The position numbers and the translations under genes were made by a program. A DNA stretch of 64,000 nucleotides from Chitinophaga eiseniae (GTDB taxonomy: Bacteria > Bacteroidota > Bacteroidia > Chitinophagales > Chitinophagaceae): contig NZ_JABAHZ010000007.1 in the NCBI RefSeq assembly GCF_012641265.1, positions 124,001 through 188,000 of the forward strand, written 5' to 3'. Positions 7,827-15,815 of this stretch are shown piece after piece (position 1 is the stretch's first letter; every line of letters starts with the position of its first letter). Under the pieces are notes generated by a model. That model was not told the origin of the DNA. It did not search any database and saw nothing but the letters and a program-made list of their open reading frames with translations.

Positions 7827-8768
7827 GTGTTGAACGAGCCATTATATTCATTAGCTGAGCGGTTCATTTCCTATATCCAGCTCGAAAAGCGTTACTCCGC
7901 TCATACCTGCATTGCCTATCGCAATGATCTCCTCCAGTTTTTCGATTACATTACTGCCAGTTATAGCAACACCCCGGTGGGTGATATTAGTCATGTAATG
8001 ATCCGCAGTTGGCTGGCCCACCTGATGGAAGATGCCATGACGGCTAAAAGTGTAAACCGGAAAATATCCACGCTTAAATCCTTTTTCAAATATTGTCTTC
8101 GCCAGGGGCTTGTCAAACAGTCGCCCATGGTGAAAGTAATTGCACCTAAAATAAGTCGCCGTTTGCCGGGGTATATTGAGGAAAAGGGAATGCGCGCCCT
8201 GGAAGATAATATCAGCCCGGTGTCTGTGAGTTCCCTGCATATTTTCGCCGACGATTTTGAAGGGATGACCCACCGCCTCATTTTTGAGATCTTTTACCAG
8301 ACAGGTATCCGGTTGTCGGAGTTGATTGCTTTACCAGAATTCAGGGTAGACCGCAGCAACCTGTCGGTGAAGGTAATGGGGAAAGGAGGAAAGGAGCGTA
8401 TTATACCTATCAGTGAAAGGCTGCTGTCGCAGATAGCCGTATATATGGAGCAAAAGCGCGTTCAACTGGAGGAGTTTGAAAGCGGTGTATTGCTGGTGCA
8501 TCCACATACAGGACAACGGTTGTATCCCAAGTATGTATACCTGATGGTGCGAAAATATCTCACGGAGCACCAGATCACTACCCTAAAGAAGAAAAGTCCG
8601 CATATGCTGCGGCATACTTTTGCTACTCATTTGGCTAACAATGGTGCAGATCTCAATGCGATCAAAGAGTTGCTGGGGCACTCGAGTCTCGCTGCCACAC
8701 AGGTTTACACGCACAATACCATAGAGCAATTAAAGAAGGTGTACAAGCAGGCGCACCCAAAGGCGTAG
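7827..8768 (+). CDS. Tyrosine recombinase XerC/XerD-like
   Basis: Site-specific recombinase of the XerC/D family, acting in chromosome dimer resolution. All catalytic residues are visible: Arg in YQTGIRLSEL, Lys in GKGGKERIIPI, His-Arg in HMLRHTFATHL, His in LGHSSLAATQ and the nucleophile Tyr in VYTH. An N-terminal SAM-like domain (SYIQLEKRYSAHT) precedes. The reading frame is open back to an ATG at 7779, but that would add 16 residues with no family counterpart and would cover promoter-like sequence. The GTG at 7827 (or the TTG at 7830) gives the usual length of about 313 aa. The position after rpsU is the typical Bacteroidota order. Confidence 0.88.
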   Translation: MLNEPLYSLAERFISYIQLEKRYSAHTCIAYRNDLLQFFDYITASYSNTPVGDISHVMIRSWLAHLMEDAMTAKSVNRKISTLKSFFKYCLRQGLVKQSPMVKVIAPKISRRLPGYIEEKGMRALEDNISPVSVSSLHIFADDFEGMTHRLIFEIFYQTGIRLSELIALPEFRVDRSNLSVKVMGKGGKERIIPISERLLSQIAVYMEQKRVQLEEFESGVLLVHPHTGQRLYPKYVYLMVRKYLTEHQITTLKKKSPHMLRHTFATHLANNGADLNAIKELLGHSSLAATQVYTHNTIEQLKKVYKQAHPKA

Positions 8769-8929
8769 ATTTTTTTTCAGCTTTTAACAAAATATTACGC
8801 GGTATAGCAGCATTGCATTAATAAAGTGACTATATTAGTAATGAAGTTCTTTTCTACTAAACGAGAGTGCCTATGACCATGGTTTACTAACTAGAACCTA
8901 GATTGTTAAATATTTAAAAAATTAGTGCT

Positions 8930-9229
8930 ATGAACGTACAAATTCAAACTGTGCATTTTGATGCGGATGCTAAATTGATTGATCACGTGAACAAGAAAAT
9001 TCAGAAGTTGAACACCTTTTATGATCGTATTGTAAGCGTGGATGTTTTTTTAAAATTGGATAATATAGCACATCAGGTTAAAGATAAAATAGCTGAAATC
9101 AGAGTTCGAATACCCCGTCAGGACCTATTTGTCAAGCACGAGTCCAAGTCTTTCGAAGAGTCGTTTGATTTAGCCTATGATTCACTTGTTAACCAGGTAA
9201 AACGTACTAAGGAAAAGAAATTTCAATAA
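8930..9229 (+). CDS. hpf: Ribosome hibernation-promoting factor, short HPF/RaiA
   Basis: Protein of 99 aa with the HPF/RaiA fold, starting MNVQIQTVHFDAD. The family blocks the decoding centre of idle ribosomes and promotes their storage or dimerisation in stationary phase. The length corresponds to the short form, without the long-HPF C-terminal dimerisation domain. The gene lies between xerC and the tRNA-tuf operon, as is usual in Bacteroidota. Confidence 0.92.
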   Translation: MNVQIQTVHFDADAKLIDHVNKKIQKLNTFYDRIVSVDVFLKLDNIAHQVKDKIAEIRVRIPRQDLFVKHESKSFEESFDLAYDSLVNQVKRTKEKKFQ

Positions 9230-9243
9230 TTTTCTGAAATAAT

Positions 9244-9274
9244 TTTGGAAATATTAATCTCTTTGCTACCTTTG
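9244..9274 (+). promoter_or_regulatory. Upstream promoter of the tRNA-tuf operon
   Basis: TTTG at 9244-9247, 19 bp spacer, TACCTTTG at 9267-9274. It is a full consensus match and lies about 200 bp before the first tRNA. No ORF follows, so it is either the distal of two tandem promoters or drives a small RNA. Confidence 0.6.
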
Positions 9275-9385
9275 CCATCCCGATTCAAAAAGAGGGTTGG
9301 TAAAAGTAGCAAAGTTCTTTATAGCAGGGCGTCTTCAGGGAAGTAGATAAATTTTTAAATATTTATAACAAACTGAAAAAAAGAT

Positions 9386-9415
9386 TTTGAGAATTGAAAA
9401 AAACTCTTAATTTTG
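9386..9415 (+). promoter_or_regulatory. Proximal promoter of the tRNA-tuf operon
   Basis: TTTG at 9386-9389, 18 bp spacer, TAATTTTG at 9408-9415, about 65 bp before tRNA-Thr. Confidence 0.6.
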
Positions 9416-9480
9416 CGCTCTCTTTCAACGAGTTAAACGAACAGAAATACTTTAATTGAAAGAATGTTTTTTGAAAAGAT

Positions 9481-9554
9481 GCCAGCATAGCTCAGTTGGC
9501 CAGAGCTACTGATTTGTAATCAGTGGGTCGGGGGTTCGAATCCCTCTGCTGGCT
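9481..9554 (+). tRNA. tRNA-Thr (anticodon TGT)
   Basis: Full cloverleaf: acceptor GCCAGCA/TGCTGGC, anticodon arm ACTGA-TTTGTAA-TCAGT giving anticodon TGT, and a T-arm with GGTTCGAATCC. First tRNA of the cluster upstream of tuf. CCA is not encoded. Confidence 0.96.
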
Positions 9555-9609
9555 CATCGATTTTTGCTTTGTTCATGAAAGTGACGGGCGACAAAATCCA
9601 AGAATGTTT

Positions 9610-9691
9610 GGGCAGGTTCCAGAGCGGCCAAATGGGGCGGACTGTAAATCCGCTGACTACGTCTTCATAGGTTCGAATCCTATCCTGCCCA
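9610..9691 (+). tRNA. tRNA-Tyr (anticodon GTA)
   Basis: Class II tRNA with a long variable arm. Acceptor GGGCAGG/CCTGCCC, anticodon arm GCGGA-CTGTAAA-TCCGC giving GTA. CCA is encoded directly after the discriminator (9692-9694). Confidence 0.95.
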
Positions 9692-9883
9692 CCAAAACAG
9701 CGTGTTCCGCTTTTGCCCTTCGCAGAGGCGGAACATACTTGTTAAGTGAAAGGTGAGTAATTTAAGATACTAAGATTACCCTGGCCTTGTGCTACAACAG
9801 CCTTTTAAAGCTCTTTTTTTTATTCTATAATTCTATAAGTGAAAAGTTGCTACGTGTTGCTGGAAACTTAGTGAATTACATAT

Positions 9884-9956
9884 GCGGGAGTAGCTCAGTT
9901 GGTAGAGCGACAGCCTTCCAAGCTGTAGGTCGCGGGTTCGAACCTCGTCTCCCGCT
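9884..9956 (+). tRNA. tRNA-Gly (anticodon TCC)
   Basis: Acceptor GCGGGAG/CTCCCGC, anticodon arm ACAGC-CTTCCAA-GCTGT giving TCC, standard D and T arms. Confidence 0.96.
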
Positions 9957-9977
9957 CGCATTAAATGCAATTTTCAA

Positions 9978-10049
<72 letters not shown>

Positions 10050-10163
10050 CAATTGAATTTTAGAAGAATAGTTGTAGTGAGTGAATAATCGCCTCAACAA
10101 ACTCCATAAAATTCGAATTTCGGAATTCGAATTTGTAAATTCTGCACTCCGAAATTAAAACTT

Positions 10164-10242
10164 AGCGTTGTAGCTCAATGGAAGAGCAACCCATCTTCAA
10201 CAGAAAACGGGGAGGCCATGAGTTCAATTCTCATCAACGGTA
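10164..10242 (+). ncRNA. Degenerate tRNA-like element upstream of tuf
   Basis: A tRNA-like fold is visible: acceptor AGCGTTG/CAACGGT (6 of 7 pairs, one G-G mismatch), D-arm GCTC-AATGGAA-GAGC, T-arm ATGAG-TTCAATT-CTCAT. The anticodon plus variable region spans 29 nt (10189-10217) instead of the usual 22 and forms no normal 5-bp/7-nt anticodon arm, so no anticodon can be assigned. The 3' acceptor strand is also the 5' arm of an intrinsic terminator (10236-10264). It could be a decayed tRNA gene, or a tRNA mimic that regulates the downstream tuf gene. It starts about 150 nt before the tuf start codon and ends about 70 nt before it. Confidence 0.55.
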
Positions 10243-10264
10243 CAAGTTTGTAAAACCGTTTTTT
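10236..10264 (+). terminator. Intrinsic terminator or attenuator in the tuf leader
   Basis: AACGGT (10236-10241) pairs with ACCGTT (10255-10260), can be extended by ACA/TGT inside, and runs into six T residues (10259-10264). Its 5' arm is shared with the acceptor stem of the tRNA-like element, so the two folds exclude each other. The inner segment 10246-10254 is also fully complementary to 10287-10295 downstream. Confidence 0.6.
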
Positions 10265-10314
10265 AAAAACAACTATCAATACAATCTTTACAAACCATCT
10301 AAAAAGAAAATACA

Positions 10315-11502
10315 ATGGCAAAAGAAACCTTCAAGCGGGATAAACCCCACGTAAACATTGGTACCATCGGCCACGTGGATCATGGTAAAACTACTTTGAC
10401 TGCTGCCATTACTACGATTTTGGCAAATAAAGGTCTGGCAGAGAAGAGAGGTTATGATGAGATCGATGCTGCTCCTGAAGAAAAAGAAAGAGGTATCACT
10501 ATCAATACAGCTCACGTAGAGTATCAGACAGCTTCTCGTCACTATGCTCACGTTGACTGTCCAGGTCACGCTGACTATGTGAAGAATATGATTACCGGTG
10601 CTGCTCAGATGGACGGTGCTATCCTGGTGGTTGCTGCTACCGATGGTCCTATGCCACAAACCAGAGAGCACATCCTGCTGGCTCGCCAGGTAGGTGTACC
10701 TCGTATCGTTGTTTTCATGAACAAAGTTGACCTGGTAGACGATCCAGAATTACTGGAACTGGTAGAGATCGAAATTCGTGATCTGCTGTCTTCTAATGGT
10801 TTCGACGGTGATAACGTTCCTGTAATCCAGGGTTCTGCAACTGGCGCTCTCGCTGGTGACGAAAAATGGGTTGCTGCTATCGACCAACTGATGGATGCTG
10901 TAGATTCTTACATCCCACTGCCTCCTCGTCCGGTTGATCAACCATTCCTGATGTCTGTTGAAGACGTATTCTCTATCACTGGTCGTGGTACCGTTGCTAC
11001 TGGTCGTATCGAACGCGGTCGTATCAAAGTTGGTGAGAACGTTGAAATCGTAGGTCTGCAGGAAGAACCACTGAAATCTACTTGTACTGGTGTTGAGATG
11101 TTCAAAAAACTCCTCGACGAAGGTGAAGCAGGTGATAACGCTGGTCTGTTGCTCCGCGGTATTGAGAAAACTCAAATCCGTCGTGGTATGGTTATCTGCC
11201 AGCCAGGTACCATCACTCCACACACTGAATTCAAATGCGAAGTATACGTACTGAGCAAAGAAGAAGGTGGCCGTCACACTCCGTTCTTCAACAAATACCG
11301 TCCTCAGTTCTACTTCCGTACTACTGACGTAACCGGTGAAGTTGAATTACCAGCTGGTGTTGAAATGGTAATGCCTGGTGATAACGTTACACTGACTGTG
11401 AAACTGATTCAGCCAATCGCAATGGATAAAGGTCTGAAATTCGCTATCCGTGAAGGTGGTCGTACAGTAGGTGCTGGTCAGGTAACTGAAATCCTGAAAT
11501 AA
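10315..11502 (+). CDS. tuf: Elongation factor Tu
   Basis: Translation GTPase of 395 aa that delivers aminoacyl-tRNA to the ribosome. G1 is GHVDHGKT (19-26), G3 is DCPGHADY and G4 is NKVD; domains II and III follow in full. The length is normal. It is read from the tRNA operon that begins at 9481 and is followed by tRNA-Trp, secE and nusG. Codon use is strongly biased, as expected for a very highly expressed gene. A terminator-like hairpin overlapping a tRNA-like element lies in its leader and could modulate read-through. Confidence 0.99.
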   Translation: MAKETFKRDKPHVNIGTIGHVDHGKTTLTAAITTILANKGLAEKRGYDEIDAAPEEKERGITINTAHVEYQTASRHYAHVDCPGHADYVKNMITGAAQMDGAILVVAATDGPMPQTREHILLARQVGVPRIVVFMNKVDLVDDPELLELVEIEIRDLLSSNGFDGDNVPVIQGSATGALAGDEKWVAAIDQLMDAVDSYIPLPPRPVDQPFLMSVEDVFSITGRGTVATGRIERGRIKVGENVEIVGLQEEPLKSTCTGVEMFKKLLDEGEAGDNAGLLLRGIEKTQIRRGMVICQPGTITPHTEFKCEVYVLSKEEGGRHTPFFNKYRPQFYFRTTDVTGEVELPAGVEMVMPGDNVTLTVKLIQPIAMDKGLKFAIREGGRTVGAGQVTEILK

Positions 11503-11518
11503 GCATTTCACAATATTA

Positions 11519-11599
11519 AAAGCCATTAGCTTTGGCGATTAAATGTCAGAAAATTTATATAGATTTGCTGATTGCTGAAAGCTCAACGCTAATGGCTTT
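11519..11599. repeat. Long-range inverted repeat between tuf and tRNA-Trp
   Basis: AAAGCCATTAGC (11519-11530) is the exact reverse complement of GCTAATGGCTTT (11588-11599), with 57 nt between. The word AGCCATTAGC also occurs in the rpoB-rpoC spacer. It may help process tRNA-Trp out of the transcript or be a dispersed palindromic repeat. Confidence 0.5.
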
Positions 11600-11603
11600 A
11601 TAC

Positions 11604-11674
11604 ACGGGTATGGTGCAACGGTAGCATACGGGTCTCCAAAACCTTTGATCTGGGTTCGAATCCTAGTACCCGTG
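11604..11674 (+). tRNA. tRNA-Trp (anticodon CCA)
   Basis: Acceptor ACGGGTA/TACCCGT, anticodon loop CTCCAAA giving CCA, T-arm with GGTTCGAATCC. CCA is encoded after the discriminator (11675-11677). The position between tuf and secE is conserved in Bacteroidota. Confidence 0.95.
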
Positions 11675-11784
11675 CCAGGTCTAACAAAATAATTAAATGG
11701 TTGAATTGTTGTTATTACAAAATAAAACAAGTCAACCATTTTTTAGGCTTTAAACAATTGACCATAAATCGTTAACTTTACATA

Positions 11785-11985
11785 ATGAATAAGATCAGAA
11801 ATTATTTCCGCGAGTCTTATCATGAATTGGTTTATAAGGTGTCCTGGCCTACCTGGCAGGAACTCCAGTCATCTACCATGATTGTTCTGATAGCAACAAT
11901 ATTTGTTACCGCGCTGGTTTGGGGTATGGATGCCGCTTCCAATTTTGTGTTAACACACTATTACGAAATTTTCAAAGCTAAATAA
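11785..11985 (+). CDS. secE: Preprotein translocase subunit SecE
   Basis: Single-pass inner-membrane protein of 66 aa, the short bacterial form. It has an amphipathic cytosolic helix (ESYHELVYKVSWPTWQELQSS, with the conserved VSWPTWQE core) followed by one membrane segment (about 30-55). SecE clamps the SecY channel. Its stop codon is immediately followed by the nusG start, so the pair is translationally coupled. Confidence 0.96.
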   Translation: MNKIRNYFRESYHELVYKVSWPTWQELQSSTMIVLIATIFVTALVWGMDAASNFVLTHYYEIFKAK

Positions 11986-12552
11986 ATGGATGCAGCCAAT
12001 CTTCCTGCTCAGGAAACAAAGTGGTATGTACTCCGCGTTGTTAGTGGCAAGGAAAAAAAAGTAAAGGAATACCTGGATATTGAAGTACGCCGCTCCGATT
12101 GGGGTAACGTCATCAGCCAGATTTTCCTGCCGGTAGAAAAAGTTTATAAAGTGCAGGCTGGTAAAAAAGTAATGCGCGAAAAAAACTTCTATCCCGGTTA
12201 TGTGATGATCGAAGCGGTAGATGGTAAAATGACCGATGAAGTAATACAAGCTATACGTAACGTATCCGGTGTTATCCACTTCCTCGGAAAGGAAAAACCT
12301 ATCGCACTCCGTAAAGCTGAAGTAAATAAAATGTTAGGTAAGGTAGACGAACTGAGCGATCAGGGACTCACCATGAGCGAACCTTTCATCGTTGGCGAAA
12401 CAATTAAGATCATCGATGGTCCGTTCAACGACTTTAACGGCGTAATCGAAGAAGTGATCGAAGACAAAAAGAAACTGAAAGTAACAGTAAAGATCTTCGG
12501 CCGTGCTACTCCGGTAGAACTCAACTTTATGCAGGTAGAGAAACTCGCATAA
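11986..12552 (+). CDS. nusG: Transcription antitermination factor NusG
   Basis: NusG of 188 aa with the N-terminal NGN domain (WYVLRVVSGKEKKVKEYLD) and a C-terminal KOW domain (about 128-185; GETIKIIDGPFNDFNGVIEEV). It binds RNA polymerase to suppress pausing and couples it to ribosomes or Rho. The start codon abuts the secE stop. A strong terminator follows at 12574, which separates nusG from rplK; the usual nusG-rplK linkage is broken here by two unrelated genes. Confidence 0.97.
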   Translation: MDAANLPAQETKWYVLRVVSGKEKKVKEYLDIEVRRSDWGNVISQIFLPVEKVYKVQAGKKVMREKNFYPGYVMIEAVDGKMTDEVIQAIRNVSGVIHFLGKEKPIALRKAEVNKMLGKVDELSDQGLTMSEPFIVGETIKIIDGPFNDFNGVIEEVIEDKKKLKVTVKIFGRATPVELNFMQVEKLA

Positions 12553-12573
12553 GTTTTTATAAACTCTTTATTG

Positions 12574-12606
12574 AAAAGCGTTCCGATATTTCGGGACGCT
12601 TTTTTC
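12574..12606 (+). terminator. Intrinsic terminator after nusG
   Basis: The stem AAAAGCGT...ACGCTTTT, with partial pairing within TCCGA/TCGGG, is followed by a T-run. It also rules out an upstream start for the next ORF, because an ATG at 12571 would lie in front of the hairpin. Confidence 0.75.
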
Positions 12607-12627
12607 TGTTTACCCGTATTCATAACT

Positions 12628-13827
12628 ATGAACATTCGACACCTGGCGGTAGCCACCTGCATTGCGCTTAGTACCACCACCTATGCACAGGTCAACATAA
12701 AGCAACCAGTAAAGCCGGCTCCCGCAACCGCTATTACCTATGCTCCTATTCCTGACGCGGTTACCAACTCTTCAGCGGCCATGGGAGCATACTTACGCAC
12801 GCATCATACCAGTCAGACGGATATGCTGAAAGCGCTATATGGTTGGATGGCTTCGCATATCACTTACGATATGGTGAATACCTTCAAACCCGATTATTAT
12901 AAGGATACTGCAGATGCCGTCCAAAAGACCCTGCAAACGCGCACCGCTGTATGCCAGGGATATGCCAGCCTGTTTGTGGATATCTGCCGGCATGCTGATA
13001 TTCCTGCCTGGCTGGTGACCGGATATACCATCACCGGCGGCAAGATGGATAACGCCAGCCATGCCTGGGTAGCCGCATTTACCGGCAATAAATGGCTGCT
13101 CTACGACCCTACCTGGGGATCAGGTTATGTACAAAACAATAAATACGTGGCCTCGCTCAACTGGAAACACTTTGGCGTAGCGCCTGCTGAGTATATCCAT
13201 ACCCATGTACCATTTGATCCATTGTTTCAGTTCCTGGATCATCCGTTACGTCACGACGAAATCCGGGACGGTAAATGGACTGCAGCGGCCGGCAACCCGG
13301 TATTTGCTTACCCCGACACGCTCGCGGGGTTTGCCAGGATGAATGAAAGTCAACGGGCACAAAATGCTATTGACAGAATGGAGCGCTACGGGATCACCAA
13401 CCAGATGATCTCAGTGGAGCTGACTAACCTGAAAAACCTCATAGCCTACACTAAACAAAATGAACACGTGGCCGTGTATAACCAACAGGTAAGTGTAGTG
13501 AACCGGGCCAGCAGTCAATATAACGAACTGACTAATTCCTTTAACGAATACGTAGTGTTTAAAAATCAGCAGTTTACACCCAGCAAACCTGACCAGGAAA
13601 TCCGGGACTGGGTGGATGGAATGGCGAAGAAACTGGAAGATATCGACAAATTGCTGAAAAGTGTTACCTCCAATGAGGCGCCGGTCAGGAATAGCATTGC
13701 CGAAATCAGTACAGCCATGGCTGGGATGCGCCAAAGGATAACGGCAGAACAGGATTTTGTAACGAAATACATTAAAACAGGCAAATTATTCCGGAAAGGA
13801 TTGTTTTATAAACTGAGCTGGAAGTAG
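12628..13827 (+). CDS. Secreted transglutaminase-like protein (paralogue 1)
   Basis: Secreted protein of 399 aa: signal peptide MNIRHLAVATCIALSTTTYA, then a transglutaminase-like cysteine peptidase domain (about 60-215). The catalytic triad is visible: C109 in AVCQGYASLF, H145 in NASHAWVA and D160 in YDPTWGSG. The C-terminal half (about 230-399) is helical and charged. The frame is open further upstream, but that would start inside the nusG terminator, so the ATG at 12628 is chosen. The next gene is a paralogue of the same architecture. The family includes cell-wall or protein cross-link hydrolases; the substrate is unknown. These two genes interrupt the nusG-rplK order. Confidence 0.85.
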   Translation: MNIRHLAVATCIALSTTTYAQVNIKQPVKPAPATAITYAPIPDAVTNSSAAMGAYLRTHHTSQTDMLKALYGWMASHITYDMVNTFKPDYYKDTADAVQKTLQTRTAVCQGYASLFVDICRHADIPAWLVTGYTITGGKMDNASHAWVAAFTGNKWLLYDPTWGSGYVQNNKYVASLNWKHFGVAPAEYIHTHVPFDPLFQFLDHPLRHDEIRDGKWTAAAGNPVFAYPDTLAGFARMNESQRAQNAIDRMERYGITNQMISVELTNLKNLIAYTKQNEHVAVYNQQVSVVNRASSQYNELTNSFNEYVVFKNQQFTPSKPDQEIRDWVDGMAKKLEDIDKLLKSVTSNEAPVRNSIAEISTAMAGMRQRITAEQDFVTKYIKTGKLFRKGLFYKLSWK

Positions 13828-13909
13828 TTTTACTGCCGGCATTTTTATATTTTAGTATGTCAGGTTTAGCGCAAATAATTTTTTTATACTCCCTATATCT
13901 TCATCACAT

Positions 13910-15106
13910 ATGAAATCAGCCATTGCTGTACTGCTTGGGTTATTATTGTTTATATCCGCAGGTGCGCAGAAAGGTAAGCCGGTAAAAGAAGTGGCTACCG
14001 CCGCTATTGTTCAGATACCGGAAACGGTAACCGCTACACCGGGGGAGATAGCCTCGTGGCTGAAAGCCCATACCAGGGGGAGCCAGGGGTTTCAACAGTC
14101 TTTATTCAACTGGATGTCCACGCATATTGCCTATGACGTGGAAAATATGAACAGCCCCAATAGCTACCGTGATTCACTGGCCGCAATGACCAGGACCTTG
14201 CGTACCCGGAAGGGCCTTTGTACAGACTATGCGGTGTTATATGCCTGGATTTGCCGGGCGGGTGGAATTAATGCAGTCATGGTGAGTGGCTACGGCTTAT
14301 TGCCTGATATGATGACGCCTACGGGTTCGCACGACTGGGTTGCTGTGAAGGACGGTGGGCGTTGGACGATTACGGATCCTACCTGGGGAGCTGGCGCCGT
14401 GGATAACGGGCGGTTTGTACCTGGTATTAACTGGACCTGGTTCCAATTATCGCCGCAGTTGGCAGTAAAAAGGCATATCCCATACGATCCGTTGTGGCAA
14501 CTGCTGTCTTTTCCGCTGCGTCATGATGAGCTGAATGCCCAGGGCTTTGCTGCAGCAACTCAACGCCCGGTGTTTGCCTTTAACGACACCCTGAATGTCT
14601 GGGCGCGGCAGTCGCGGTTAGAACGATTGCAGGGAGCGGCAGCAAGGATACGGCGTTATGGGGGAATGAGTAATCCATTTATAGTATCGGAGCTCGACTG
14701 GATGGATCAGACCATCCGGGTGCTGGCGGATAACCAGCAAATAGAAGCCAGGAACCGGAGTATAGACCAATTTAATGAGATTAACAGGAATTATACGGAG
14801 GTGGTGAAACAGTATAACGAATATGTAGCCTTTAAAAATCACCAGTTTCTGCCGGAAATGAAGGATGAGGCGATCAAGCGGATGATTGAGGGGATTTCCG
14901 TGAAACTGCTGGGAGCAGAGAAGGCGCTTGCCGGGCTTCCTGTGGGAGATGACAGTATGCAGCATAATATGAAGGAATTATCTGATGCGATAGGAGAGAT
15001 GAAGGAGAAGGTGGTAAATGAGCAGGCTTTTGTGAATAAGTATATAAAGACGGCCAGAGAGAAGCGGAAGGAATTGTTTTATGTACAAGTGGCGGATAAG
15101 TTGTAA
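13910..15106 (+). CDS. Secreted transglutaminase-like protein (paralogue 2)
   Basis: 398 aa, with the same layout as the preceding gene: signal peptide MKSAIAVLLGLLLFISAGA, transglutaminase-like core and a long helical C-terminus (both share a QYNEYVAFKN-type segment and end near KYIKT). The triad is C104 (GLCTDYAV), H141 (GSHDWVAV) and D156 (TDPTWGAG). The two proteins clearly arose by tandem duplication and have diverged considerably. The 82-bp gap holds no obvious terminator, so they may be co-transcribed. A consensus promoter for rplK follows at 15208. Confidence 0.85.
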   Translation: MKSAIAVLLGLLLFISAGAQKGKPVKEVATAAIVQIPETVTATPGEIASWLKAHTRGSQGFQQSLFNWMSTHIAYDVENMNSPNSYRDSLAAMTRTLRTRKGLCTDYAVLYAWICRAGGINAVMVSGYGLLPDMMTPTGSHDWVAVKDGGRWTITDPTWGAGAVDNGRFVPGINWTWFQLSPQLAVKRHIPYDPLWQLLSFPLRHDELNAQGFAAATQRPVFAFNDTLNVWARQSRLERLQGAAARIRRYGGMSNPFIVSELDWMDQTIRVLADNQQIEARNRSIDQFNEINRNYTEVVKQYNEYVAFKNHQFLPEMKDEAIKRMIEGISVKLLGAEKALAGLPVGDDSMQHNMKELSDAIGEMKEKVVNEQAFVNKYIKTAREKRKELFYVQVADKL

Positions 15107-15207
15107 CTTTGCCGGCTTCGAATGATAAGGAAAATTTCCGGGAAATGCAATAGATTTGTAAAAAAAATGTGAACCAGAGCAAAAAGGATGCCCAATTTCA
15201 AATACTT

Positions 15208-15238
15208 TTTGACAATTTCACAATAATATATACCTTTG
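15208..15238 (+). promoter_or_regulatory. Promoter of the rplK operon
   Basis: TTTG at 15208-15211, 19 bp spacer, TACCTTTG at 15231-15238. A full consensus match about 90 bp before rplK. It shows that the L11 operon is transcribed independently of nusG here. Confidence 0.7.
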
Positions 15239-15328
15239 CATCCCCTTTAAAAGGTTATTTTAAGTTCCTTTTAGTTTTGGGAGTTCTCTGTTTGACGGGG
15301 GACGTTTAACCAAATTAAATCAAAAAAC

Positions 15329-15772
15329 ATGGCAAAAGAGATCGCAACGTACGTGAAATTGCAGGTTAAAGGCGGCCAGGCCAACCCTGCACCTCCAATT
15401 GGTCCCGCATTGGGTTCCAAAGGTGTGAACATCATGGAGTTCTGCAAACAGTTCAATGCCCGCACCCAGGATAAAATGGGTAAAGTATTGCCTGTGTTGC
15501 TGACAGTTTACACTGACAAATCTTTCGACTTCGTAATCAAAACTCCTCCGGCACCTGTACAGCTGCTGGAAGCTGCTAAATTACAGAGTGGTTCTAAAGA
15601 ACCTAACCGTAACAAGGTGGGTAAAGTTTCCTGGGCTCAGATTGAGGCGATTGCACAAGACAAGATGCCTGATCTGAACTGCTTTACGCTGAACAGCGCT
15701 ATGAGAATGGTAGCTGGTACTGCACGTAGCATGGGTATTACTGTTGATGGTAAAGCTCCTTGGGAAAACTAA
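15329..15772 (+). CDS. rplK: 50S ribosomal protein L11
   Basis: 147 aa. The L11 signature is clear: the proline-rich N-terminal domain ([20 protein letters not shown]) and the RNA-binding C-terminal domain ([21 protein letters not shown]). L11 binds the GTPase-associated centre of 23S rRNA and mediates RelA activation. First gene of the L11-L1-L10-L7/L12-rpoBC unit. Confidence 0.98.
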   Translation: MAKEIATYVKLQVKGGQANPAPPIGPALGSKGVNIMEFCKQFNARTQDKMGKVLPVLLTVYTDKSFDFVIKTPPAPVQLLEAAKLQSGSKEPNRNKVGKVSWAQIEAIAQDKMPDLNCFTLNSAMRMVAGTARSMGITVDGKAPWEN

Positions 15773-15815
15773 TTGTTTCACCCTGTTGAGGCAGGACTTA
15801 AAATCATTTTGACAA

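Noticed and set aside
7851-8281. Antisense frames over the recombinase gene
   Set aside because: Shadow frames of a gene with all catalytic residues intact.
10164-10314. Classical T-box riboswitch upstream of tuf
   Set aside because: No specifier loop and no T-box antiterminator sequence were found; the element itself resembles a tRNA rather than a tRNA receptor.
12571-12627. Upstream start for the first transglutaminase-like gene
   Set aside because: The extra codons lie on the nusG terminator hairpin, and the clean signal peptide starts at 12628.
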